Assembly: GCA_019352125.1 (NCBI GenBank)
Contig: JABBNV010000124.1
Location: 1-5,315 of the forward strand
Length of the DNA: 5,315 nt
Direction of reading: 5' to 3'
From: Acidobacteriota bacterium
GTDB lineage: Bacteria; Actinomycetota; Actinomycetes; Actinomycetales; Micrococcaceae
The notes below the pieces were generated by a model. That model was given only the letters and a program-made list of their open reading frames with translations. It ran no database searches and was not told the DNA's origin. Below, one piece after another: positions 1 through 4,821 of the stretch; the first letter of the stretch is position 1; each line of letters begins with the position of its first letter. The position numbers were made by a program, and so were the translations under genes.

Positions 1-13
1 GCTCTTCCGATCT
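1..13. other. Illumina adapter remnant (assembly artefact)
   Basis: The first 13 bases read GCTCTTCCGATCT, which is the 3' end of the standard Illumina adapter. On the minus strand they read AGATCGGAAGAGC, the sequence commonly used for adapter trimming. The position at the extreme contig end is what read-through into adapter would give. These bases should not be treated as genomic; the true sequence begins at about base 14. Confidence 0.93.
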
Positions 14-162
14 TCCCCTAGAGCAGAAATAAATCAACCCGTGGTGAAGCCCGCCGCACGCCGGCAGTTTGTAGTGGCACGTAAATTTACGAGGTTTTTG
101 CCCGCCGTCGCATCCTAAAGATGGAAATGGCGCAGCAACACACAATCTTAGCATGGATACAA
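14..162 (-). other. Non-coding region after the S10 operon, probable leader of the next (spc) operon
   Basis: I see no convincing coding frame on either strand in these roughly 150 bases. In the direction of transcription the region follows the terminator-like hairpin. In many bacteria rplN, the first gene of the spc operon, comes next, so this is probably its promoter and untranslated leader (inference). Visible elements are a perfect palindrome CGTAAATTTACG (80-91), an 8-base direct repeat CGGCGGGC on the minus strand (100-107 and 49-56), and a possible -10 box TAGGAT (117-112) without a good -35 at the usual distance. A purine-rich AGGGGA (19-14) immediately before the adapter junction could be the rplN Shine-Dalgarno, but no start codon is present to confirm it. 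Confidence 0.45.
80..91. repeat. Perfect 12-bp palindrome, possible operator or leader element
   Basis: CGTAAATTTACG is its own reverse complement, and the symmetry stops there because both flanking bases are A. It is AT-rich in the middle and lies in an otherwise GC-rich non-coding stretch between two transcription units. Such a site could bind a dimeric regulator, but I recognise no specific family consensus, and a chance palindrome is possible. Confidence 0.3.
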
Positions 163-201
163 CACAAGGCCCGCCCCCACTAAGTGGGGACGGGCCTTGT
201 G
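163..201 (-). terminator. Strong hairpin after rpsQ, probable S10 operon terminator
   Basis: On the minus strand the arm CACAAGGCCCGTCCCCAC (201-184) is followed by a TTA loop and the arm GTGGGGGCGGGCCTTGTG (180-163). In minus-strand RNA all 18 positions pair, one of them as a G-U wobble; in plus-strand RNA that position would be an A-C mismatch, so the structure fits transcription of this operon. It starts 28 bases after the rpsQ stop codon. The following bases (TTGTATCC) do not form a proper U-tract, so it is either a U-poor terminator of a kind often described in actinobacteria or a 3'-end stabilising or attenuating structure. The position between rpsQ and the expected rplN supports the terminator reading. 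Confidence 0.8.
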
Positions 202-229
202 AGCCAGACCTTGGTTAACCTAGATAGGT

Positions 230-526
230 TTACTTGGCCTTCTCAAGGACCTCAACCAAACGCCACCGCTTGGTAGCGGACAGCGGGCGGGTCTCGCTGA
301 TCAGAACCAAGTCGCCAATTCCGGCGTCGTTCTTCTCATCATGAGCCTTGACCTTGCTGGTGCTCCGGATGACCTTGCCATACAGAGCGTGCTTCTTGCG
401 GTCTTCGACCTCAACAACGATGGTCTTTTCCATCTTGTCGGAGACGACGTATCCGCGAAGCGTCTTACGGTAGCCGCGCTGGCTAGCTTCTTCAGCCACT
501 GCTACTTCCTTCTTTTCGGCGCTCAT
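230..526 (-). CDS. rpsQ: 30S ribosomal protein S17 (uS17)
   Basis: S17 is a primary 16S rRNA-binding protein of the small subunit with an OB-type beta-barrel fold. The 98-residue product has an actinobacterial-type charged N-terminal extension (about residues 1-17). The core begins around RKTLRGYVVSDKMEKTIVV (20-38), and the family's C-terminal block is clear: GDLVLISETRPLSATKRW (71-88), then RLVEVLEKAK. The ATG (526-524) overlaps the TGA of rpmC as ATGA. A strong GAGGAGG (540-534) lies seven bases upstream inside the rpmC coding end, which fixes the start and suggests coupled translation. It is the last gene before the hairpin at 201-163, so it closes the S10 operon here. Length and motifs are normal and nothing suggests damage. 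Confidence 0.97.
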   Translation of the reverse strand: MSAEKKEVAVAEEASQRGYRKTLRGYVVSDKMEKTIVVEVEDRKKHALYGKVIRSTSKVKAHDEKNDAGIGDLVLISETRPLSATKRWRLVEVLEKAK

Positions 527-846
527 TTAGCGTCCTCCTCAGACTTCTCAGCCTTCTTGGAGGCCTTCTTGGCATCCTTATCGGCCTTCTTGTCAGCCTT
601 TGCCTCTACAGGCGCAGCTGCTACGGCCGGGCGAATGCCCAACTCGCGCTCACGTAGCACCGTGTAAATACGGGCGATGTCGCGCTTGACTACACGCAGA
701 CGGCCGTGGCTTTCCAGCTGACCAGTGGCTGACTGGAAACGCAGGTTGAAGAGTTCCTCCTTAGCCTTACGGAGTTCTTCGACCAAACGGTCGTTATCAA
801 ACCCGTCCAGCTGTGCAGGTGCCAGTTCTTTGGATCCAACTGCCAT
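523..846 (-). CDS. rpmC: 50S ribosomal protein L29 (uL29) with a charged C-terminal tail
   Basis: L29 is a two-helix 23S rRNA-binding protein near the exit of the peptide tunnel, beside L23. The core spans about residues 1-73 and shows the family pattern LRKAKEELFNLRFQSATGQL (25-44) followed by RVVKRDIARIYTVLRERE (51-68). The product is 107 residues, while ordinary bacterial L29 is about 60-75. The excess is a tail (74-107; bases 627-526) built from Ala, Lys, Asp and Glu with repeated K-K-A/D units, probably disordered. Such tails are seen on actinobacterial L29, but this one is long. The ATG (846-844) lies two bases after the rplP TAG, with a modest purine-rich AAGGTGGTGAG upstream. The gene ends in an ATGA overlap with rpsQ. 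Confidence 0.96.
   Translation of the reverse strand: MAVGSKELAPAQLDGFDNDRLVEELRKAKEELFNLRFQSATGQLESHGRLRVVKRDIARIYTVLRERELGIRPAVAAAPVEAKADKKADKDAKKASKKAEKSEEDAK
534..540 (-). promoter_or_regulatory. Shine-Dalgarno of rpsQ inside the end of rpmC
   Basis: GAGGAGG on the minus strand is a near-perfect anti-16S match, seven bases before the rpsQ ATG. It is also read as Glu-Glu codons near the L29 C-terminus, so the end of L29 and S17 initiation are constrained by the same bases. Confidence 0.85.
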
Positions 847-848
847 TT

Positions 849-1265
849 CTACTCACCACCTTCGCGACGCACGATGCGTGCCTTCAACGGCAGCTTATGG
901 ATCGCCAGGCGCAATGCCTCGCGAGCTACCTCTTCACTGACACCGGAGAGTTCAAAGAGAACCCGACCCGGCTTGACGTTTGAAACCCACCATTCCGGTG
1001 AACCCTTACCGGAACCCATACGGGTTTCGGCAGGCTTCTTGGTGATAGGACGGTCCGGGTAGATGTTGATCCAGACTTTACCGCCACGCTTGATGTGACG
1101 GGTCATGGCGATACGTGCAGATTCAATCTGACGGTTCGTCACATAAGCCGGAGTCAGCGCCTGGATGCCCCACTCACCGAAGGACACCGTGGTGCCACCG
1201 GTAGCCTGGCCAGTACGGCCAGGGTGGTGCTGCTTGCGGAACTTTACTCGACGTGGGATCAGCAT
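849..1265 (-). CDS. rplP: 50S ribosomal protein L16 (uL16)
   Basis: L16 is a late-assembling large-subunit protein next to the A-site tRNA elbow and 5S rRNA, important for the peptidyl-transferase environment. The 138-residue product is full length. It starts with MLIPRRVKFRKQHHPGR and contains the family blocks FGEWGIQAL (29-37), YVTNRQIESARIAMTRHIKR (41-60), KKPAETRMGSGKG (76-88) and PEWWVSNVKPGRVLFEL (90-106). Arg82 aligns with the E. coli residue (Arg81) that is hydroxylated in some bacteria; no hydroxylase gene is visible here. The ATG directly abuts the rpsC stop (TAAATG), and an AAGGAGG (1282-1276) lies ten bases upstream within the rpsC tail, which supports the start. Confidence 0.97.
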   Translation of the reverse strand: MLIPRRVKFRKQHHPGRTGQATGGTTVSFGEWGIQALTPAYVTNRQIESARIAMTRHIKRGGKVWINIYPDRPITKKPAETRMGSGKGSPEWWVSNVKPGRVLFELSGVSEEVAREALRLAIHKLPLKARIVRREGGE

Positions 1266-2096
1266 TTAAGCCTGTCCTCCTTCTGCGGCCGGAGCGCTGG
1301 CCTCGGCAGCAGCCGGAGCCTGTGCAGCGGCAGGTGCCTCTGTACGACGACGGTCGCCACCGCGAGGTGCGCGGGGTCCACGGTCGCCTTCGCCTTCACG
1401 ACGAGGCGCGCGACCACGAGAGGGAGCAGCAGCTGCCTGAGCAGCCAGTTCCTTGCTCGTGACGTCACCCTTGTAGATCCAGACCTTGACACCAATGCGG
1501 CCAAATACGGTCTTGGCTTCGAAGAAGCCGTAATCGATGTTGGCACGCAGGGTGTGCAGGGGCACACGACCTTCGCGGTAGAACTCGGTGCGAGACATTT
1601 CTGCTCCACCCAAGCGGCCAGCACACGCAACACGGATACCCTTGACGGTGCCCGTACGCTGTGCGGACTGCATTGCCTTCTTCATCGCGCGGCGGAATGC
1701 CACACGTGAAGTCAGCTGCTCTGCGATGCCCTGTGCTACCAACTGAGCATCAGCTTCGGGGTTCTTGACCTCGAGGATGTTCAGCTGCACCTGCTTGCTG
1801 GTCAGCTTCTCCAGCTCGCCGCGGATGCGGTCTGCTTCGGCGCCGCGACGGCCGATCACGATACCCGGACGAGCCGTGTGGATATCCACACGAACACGAT
1901 CGCGGGTGCGCTCGATCTCAACCTTGGAAATGCCGGCACGCTCCATGCCCGTAGACATGAGTTCGCGGATCTTGATGTCCTCGCGGACAAAATCCTTGTA
2001 GCGCTGACCGGGCTTGTTGCTGTCCGCGAACCAATGTGAAACATGGTCCGTGGTAATACCGAGACGGAACCCGTGCGGGTTTACTTTCTGTCCCAC
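1266..2096 (-). CDS. rpsC: 30S ribosomal protein S3 (uS3) with a long low-complexity tail
   Basis: S3 sits at the mRNA entry pore of the small subunit and contributes to mRNA binding and unwinding. The N-terminus MGQKVNPHGFRLGI is diagnostic. A type II KH domain follows, with its GxxG loop in PGIVIGRRG (77-85). The C-terminal S3 domain includes VAFRRAMKKAMQSAQRTG (132-149), with the basic residues typical of the mRNA-entry surface, then AEMSRTEFYREGRVPLHTLR (165-184) and the end of the fold near VKVWIYKGD (203-211). The remainder (about 218-276; bases 1445-1269) is Arg/Gly/Pro-rich, then Ala/Pro/Glu-rich, and makes the protein 276 residues against about 233 in E. coli. The start is GTG (2096-2094), directly after the rplV TAA, with AGAGGAGG eight bases upstream. 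Confidence 0.97.
   Translation of the reverse strand: MGQKVNPHGFRLGITTDHVSHWFADSNKPGQRYKDFVREDIKIRELMSTGMERAGISKVEIERTRDRVRVDIHTARPGIVIGRRGAEADRIRGELEKLTSKQVQLNILEVKNPEADAQLVAQGIAEQLTSRVAFRRAMKKAMQSAQRTGTVKGIRVACAGRLGGAEMSRTEFYREGRVPLHTLRANIDYGFFEAKTVFGRIGVKVWIYKGDVTSKELAAQAAAAPSRGRAPRREGEGDRGPRAPRGGDRRRTEAPAAAQAPAAAEASAPAAEGGQA
1276..1282 (-). promoter_or_regulatory. Shine-Dalgarno of rplP inside the end of rpsC
   Basis: AAGGAGG on the minus strand, ten bases before the rplP ATG, overlaps the last codons of S3 (the Glu-Gly-Gly region). It supports initiation at 1265 and tight coupling to rpsC translation. Confidence 0.8.
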
Positions 2097-2462
2097 TTAG
2101 CGAGCCTCCTCTTTCTCGGGAGTCGCAACTACCACAGTGATGTGGCTGGTGCGCTTCTTGATCTGGAACGCGCGACCCTGTGCTCGCGGCTGGAACCGCT
2201 TCATCGTGGGGCCTTCATCAACGAATGCTTCGCTGATGTACAGATCGCCTTCATCAAAGGCGACACTGTCGCGGTCGGCCAGCACGCGGGCGTTAGCCAT
2301 CGCGGACTGGACTACCTTGAAAACCGGCTCCGAAGCTGCCTGGGGGGCAAACTTCAGAATCGCCAATGCCTCATTCGCCGCTTTGCCACGAATCAGGTTG
2401 ACGACGCGCCGGGCCTTCATAGGCGTTACGCGAATATGACGCGCAATTGCCTTGGCTTCCAT
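2097..2462 (-). CDS. rplV: 50S ribosomal protein L22 (uL22)
   Basis: L22 lines the peptide exit tunnel with a long beta-hairpin that, with L4, forms the tunnel constriction. The 121-residue product is normal in length. The N-terminal part has the family pattern RVTPMKARRVVNLIRGK (11-27), and the hairpin region is GPTMKRFQPRAQGRA (84-98) followed by KKRTSHITVVV (102-112). The Met-Lys-Arg triplet (87-89), whose loss in E. coli L22 is linked to macrolide resistance, is intact, so no such allele is seen. The ATG is preceded by AGAAGGA (2474-2468) at five bases. The 38-base gap to rpsS upstream is the largest between genes in the window and shows no other signal. Confidence 0.97.
   Translation of the reverse strand: MEAKAIARHIRVTPMKARRVVNLIRGKAANEALAILKFAPQAASEPVFKVVQSAMANARVLADRDSVAFDEGDLYISEAFVDEGPTMKRFQPRAQGRAFQIKKRTSHITVVVATPEKEEAR
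2105..2112 (-). promoter_or_regulatory. Shine-Dalgarno fixing the GTG start of rpsC
   Basis: AGAGGAGG on the minus strand lies eight bases before the GTG at 2096, inside the last codons of rplV (…EEAR). Together with the invariant GQKVNP N-terminus it confirms the non-ATG start. Confidence 0.85.
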
Positions 2463-2500
2463 TGCTATCCTTCTCTCGTCTTAGCCGTAAATGCAGGCGC

Positions 2501-2782
2501 CTAGCGGCGCTTGCCCTTACGGTCGTCCTTCACATGGCCGCGGAAAGTCCGCGTGGGGGCGAATTCGCCGAGCTTGTGCCCGACCATCGACTCGGTCACA
2601 AACACGGGGATGTGCTTGCGGCCATCGTGCACGGCAATCGTGTGTCCCAGCATGTCCGGGATGATCATCGAGCGGCGGGACCAGGTCTTAATTACATTCT
2701 TGGTTCCCTTGTCGTTTTCCCTAGCTACCTTCACAAAGAGGTGCTGGTCAACGAAAGGGCCCTTTTTCAGGCTGCGTGGCAT
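2501..2782 (-). CDS. rpsS: 30S ribosomal protein S19 (uS19)
   Basis: S19 is a small-subunit head protein that pairs with S13 near the A-site and contacts the 50S subunit through a bridge. The 93-residue product is the standard length and begins with PRSLKKGPFVDQHLFVKV. The family signature is intact: IKTWSRRSMIIPDMLGHTIAVH (31-52 region), then GRKHIPVFVTESMVGHKLGEF (54-74 region), APTRTFRGH and a basic KGKRR end. The ATG (2782-2780) lies 12 bases after the rplB stop, and its Shine-Dalgarno overlaps that stop codon. The order L2-S19-L22 is the invariant S10-operon order. I see nothing irregular. Confidence 0.97.
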   Translation of the reverse strand: MPRSLKKGPFVDQHLFVKVARENDKGTKNVIKTWSRRSMIIPDMLGHTIAVHDGRKHIPVFVTESMVGHKLGEFAPTRTFRGHVKDDRKGKRR

Positions 2783-2790
2783 GTCTGTCG

Positions 2791-2797
2791 GCTCCTA
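2791..2797 (-). promoter_or_regulatory. Shine-Dalgarno of rpsS overlapping the rplB stop codon
   Basis: On the minus strand TAGGAGC contains both the TAG stop of rplB (2797-2795) and the AGGAGC ribosome-binding core of rpsS, eight bases before its ATG. A ribosome terminating on rplB would sit on the rpsS initiation site, which suggests coupled translation. Confidence 0.7.
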
Positions 2798-3634
2798 TCG
2801 CTTGTTCTTGCCAGTACGACGGCGACGCACAATGAGTTTGTCGCTCTCTTTGTTCGGGCGGCGCGTACGGCCTTCGCGCTTACCGTTCGGGTTGACCGGG
2901 TGACGTCCACCGGAGGTCTTGCCTTCACCACCACCATGAGGGTGGTCAACCGGGTTCATAGCTACACCACGCACGGTGGGACGAATGCCCCTCCAGCGGT
3001 TACGGCCAGCCTTACCCCAGTTGATGTTGGACTGCTCAGCGTTGCCCACCTCGCCGACGGTTGCGCGGCAGCGCACGTCAACGTTGCGGATTTCACCGGA
3101 AGGCAAACGCAACTGTGCGAAGCGGCCTTCCTTGGCTACCAACTGAACCGAAGCACCAGCGGAGCGTGCCATCTTGGCGCCGCCACCTGGACGAAGCTCA
3201 ACAGCGTGGATGGTTGTACCCACGGGGATGTTGCGCAACGGCAGGTTGTTGCCGGGCTTGATGTCAGCTGCGGGGCCAGCTTCTACGAAGTCACCCTGGT
3301 TCAGCTTGTTCGGAGCAATGATGTAACGCTTGGTGCCATCAACATAGTGCAGGAGCGCGATGCGTGCGGTGCGGTTGGGATCATATTCGATCTCAGCAAC
3401 GCGAGCGTTTACGCCGTCCTTATCGTGGCGACGGAAGTCGATCAAGCGGTACTGGCGCTTGTGGCCACCACCCTTGTGACGCGTCGTGATGCGACCGGTG
3501 TTGTTACGGCCACCCTTTTTCGGGAGCGGACGGACCAGAGACTTCTCCGGCGTCGACCGCGTGATTTCTGCGAAGTCAGCAACGCTCGAGCCACGACGGC
3601 CCGGGGTTGTCGGCTTGTATTTACGGATTCCCAT
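2795..3634 (-). CDS. rplB: 50S ribosomal protein L2 (uL2)
   Basis: L2 is one of the most conserved large-subunit proteins; it binds domain IV of 23S rRNA and is needed for subunit association and peptidyl-transferase activity. The 279-residue product is full length. The N-terminal OB-fold part includes RITTRHKGGGHKRQYRLIDF (48-67), and the middle SH3-like part contains PVGTTIHAVELRPGGGAKMARSAG (137-160 region). The signature GVAMNPVDHPHGGGEG lies at 223-238, with His231 corresponding to the functionally important E. coli His229. The C-terminus is Arg/Lys-rich, as is usual. The ATG (3634-3632) has CGAGGA (3647-3642) seven bases upstream. It follows rplW after a 29-base gap, and a small hairpin spans the rplW stop. 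Sequence and length are wholly conventional. Confidence 0.98.
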   Translation of the reverse strand: MGIRKYKPTTPGRRGSSVADFAEITRSTPEKSLVRPLPKKGGRNNTGRITTRHKGGGHKRQYRLIDFRRHDKDGVNARVAEIEYDPNRTARIALLHYVDGTKRYIIAPNKLNQGDFVEAGPAADIKPGNNLPLRNIPVGTTIHAVELRPGGGAKMARSAGASVQLVAKEGRFAQLRLPSGEIRNVDVRCRATVGEVGNAEQSNINWGKAGRNRWRGIRPTVRGVAMNPVDHPHGGGEGKTSGGRHPVNPNGKREGRTRRPNKESDKLIVRRRRTGKNKR

Positions 3635-3654
3635 GTTTTATTCCTCGTTAAAGT

Positions 3655-3678
3655 GGTCTCCGCTTATGAAAGCGGACC
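3655..3678 (-). other. Small hairpin spanning the rplW stop codon
   Basis: On the minus strand CCGCTT (3675-3670), loop TCAT, AAGCGG (3665-3660) forms six pairs, extended by GGT (3678-3676) with ACC (3657-3655) across a two-base bulge. The UAA of rplW lies at the loop/stem boundary. No U-tract follows, and the rplB Shine-Dalgarno is left free, so it is not a convincing terminator. An RNA-processing or translation-pacing element is possible, as is chance. Confidence 0.35.
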
Positions 3679-3969
3679 GCCGAAGATGTCAATTGTGCCT
3701 TCCTTCAGGGTGACAATCGCACGCTTGGTAGCCTTGCGTTGCCCCCATCCGAAACGGGTACGCTTGCGCTTACCGGCACGGTTGATGGTGTTGATTGAGT
3801 CAACCTTGACGGAGAAAATCTTCTCCACGGCCAACTTAATCTCGGTCTTGTTTGAGCGGGGGTCAACCAAGAAGGTGTACTTACCTTCGTCGATCAGGCC
3901 GTAGCTCTTTTCCGAAACGACGGGTGCAAGCACTACGTCGCGCGGATCCTTGATAGTGGCGGCGCTCAC
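3664..3969 (-). CDS. rplW: 50S ribosomal protein L23 (uL23)
   Basis: L23 sits at the rim of the peptide exit tunnel and is the main docking site for trigger factor and the signal recognition particle. The 101-residue product has the usual length. LAPVVSEKSYGL (14-25) carries Glu20, equivalent to the E. coli Glu18 that contacts trigger factor. The rRNA-binding loop and strand AGKRKRTRFGWGQRKATKRA (65-84) and the VTL.EG..I.IF ending are typical. The start is GTG (3969-3967), overlapping the rplD TGA as GTGA. An AGGAGG (3982-3977) seven bases upstream supports it, and the Shine-Dalgarno lies inside the end of the rplD extension. A small hairpin spans its stop codon. Confidence 0.97.
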   Translation of the reverse strand: MSAATIKDPRDVVLAPVVSEKSYGLIDEGKYTFLVDPRSNKTEIKLAVEKIFSVKVDSINTINRAGKRKRTRFGWGQRKATKRAIVTLKEGTIDIFGGPLS

Positions 3970-4817
3970 TTGCCGTCCTCCTGTGCATCTTGTCCGATGG
4001 ACTGAGCTGCCTCGCCACCGGCGGGAACAAAGCCAGCGGCCTTGGCTTCCTCAACCGTTGCGAACCAAACCTCGGCCACCGTGGCGTCGTACCAGCGTGA
4101 ACCGGGCACGTGGTACTTCATCGAGTCCTTGTTGCCCTTGATGTCGCCCTGCGCAGCGTCAGCAGCAACGTCCTGAGCATCGTCCGCGTCAGCAGCACCG
4201 ACGGCGAAAGCCTCGGTAGCAGCGTTGCCCGAAACGAAGGCATCGTATGCGGCCTTGGTGAACACAATGTCATCTGAAATCAGTACATCGTAGGTGTTCA
4301 ACTGATCCGCATACAACACGTGGATTGCAGCGAGGTTACGCACTGACAGTGCAGCAACGTCGTTGGCACGCTCAATAACAACCAGCACGTTGTTGCGCTG
4401 AGTTACTGAAGTGATCGCGGCCAGTGCCTGCTTGGCGGACGGCTTAGTGCCGGAAACCAATTCAGCAACAACGTGAATGCGACCATTGCGAGCCCGGTCA
4501 GACAAAGCGCCGCGAAGAGCAGCAGCCTTCATCTTCTTGGGGGTGCGCTGGGAGTAGTCACGAGGTGTCGGGCCGTGGACAACGCCACCACCGGTCATGT
4601 GCGGGGCGCGGATGGAACCCTGACGGGCACGGCCGGTACCCTTCTGCTTGAACGGCTTGCGGCCGGCACCGGAAACTTCGGCGCGAGTCTTGGTCTTGTG
4701 CGTTCCCTGACGGGCTGCAGCGAGCTGAGCGACAACAACCTGGTGCAACAGTGGCACATTGGTCTGTACGTCGAAGATCTCTGCAGGCAGGTCTACGTTT
4801 AGCGTCTTAGTAGCCAT
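3966..4817 (-). CDS. rplD: 50S ribosomal protein L4 (uL4) with an extra C-terminal domain
   Basis: L4 binds 23S rRNA early in assembly and extends a loop that forms the exit-tunnel constriction with L22; in E. coli it also represses the S10 operon. The core (about 1-195) is complete: LLHQVVVAQLAAARQGTHKT (23-42), the tunnel loop GRKPFKQKGTGRARQGSIRAP (52-72, with Lys59 matching E. coli Lys63, a macrolide-resistance position that is unchanged here), HGPTPRDYSQRTPKKM (81-96), and ADQLNTYDVLISDD (170-183). The protein is 283 residues, whereas L4 is usually about 200-220. Residues 197-224 are an acidic Ala/Asp linker. Residues 225-266 form a small module with IKGN, YHVPGS, WY and EVWFATVEEAKAAGF, and 267-283 is an acidic tail. 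The ATG (4817-4815) follows rplC by four bases, with AAGGGAG upstream. Confidence 0.96.
   Translation of the reverse strand: MATKTLNVDLPAEIFDVQTNVPLLHQVVVAQLAAARQGTHKTKTRAEVSGAGRKPFKQKGTGRARQGSIRAPHMTGGGVVHGPTPRDYSQRTPKKMKAAALRGALSDRARNGRIHVVAELVSGTKPSAKQALAAITSVTQRNNVLVVIERANDVAALSVRNLAAIHVLYADQLNTYDVLISDDIVFTKAAYDAFVSGNAATEAFAVGAADADDAQDVAADAAQGDIKGNKDSMKYHVPGSRWYDATVAEVWFATVEEAKAAGFVPAGGEAAQSIGQDAQEDGK
3977..3982 (-). promoter_or_regulatory. Shine-Dalgarno fixing the GTG start of rplW
   Basis: AGGAGG on the minus strand, seven bases before the GTG at 3969, is read as part of the last L4 codons (Gln-Glu-Asp-Gly-Lys). With the GTGA overlap it indicates coupled translation of rplD and rplW, and it shows the L4 extension is translated right up to rplW. 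Confidence 0.8.
4020..4145 (-). other. Extra domain fused to the C-terminus of L4 (sunset-like, tentative)
   Basis: This segment codes for L4 residues 225-266. The visible pattern is IKGN-x3-S-x-x-YHVPGS-x-x-Y-x5-EVWFAT-x-EEA-x-AAGF. I recall similar short modules, annotated as 'sunset' domains, at the ends of assorted actinobacterial and other bacterial proteins, usually behind a flexible acidic linker as here. The name and family are from memory and unverified. The reading frame is continuous with the L4 core and runs into the GTGA junction with rplW, so this is a true in-frame extension rather than a separate gene. Its function on the ribosome is unknown to me. Confidence 0.6.
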
Positions 4818-4821
4818 TTGC

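Noticed and set aside
1..7. SapI/BspQI recognition sequence GCTCTTC at the contig start, suggesting a cloning junction
   Set aside because: The seven bases are part of the longer 13-base Illumina adapter match, which explains them fully.
49..107. Direct repeat CGGCGGGC (minus strand) as a repeat array
   Set aside because: Only two eight-base GC-rich copies are seen, about 50 bases apart. This is too short and too few for a CRISPR array or iteron set and is likely chance.
1259..1633. A 124-codon minus-strand frame inside rpsC
   Set aside because: It is an alternative frame of the S3 C-terminal region. The S3 frame has the KH domain and family motifs, and this one has none.
1095..1709. A 204-codon plus-strand frame opposite rplP and rpsC
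   Set aside because: It is antisense to two intact, recognisable genes, with a Ser/Thr/Arg-rich composition typical of shadow translation.
2194..2202. Possible macrolide-resistance changes in L22 or L4
   Set aside because: The Met-Lys-Arg triplet of L22 (87-89) and the Lys of the L4 loop (Lys59, matching E. coli Lys63) are both present, so no known resistance change of this kind is seen.
2447..3904. A 485-codon open frame on the plus strand across rplV, rpsS, rplB and rplW
   Set aside because: It is exactly antisense to four highly conserved ribosomal genes. Its translation resembles no protein I know. It has no convincing ribosome-binding site, and long antisense frames are expected from the codon bias of GC-rich genes.
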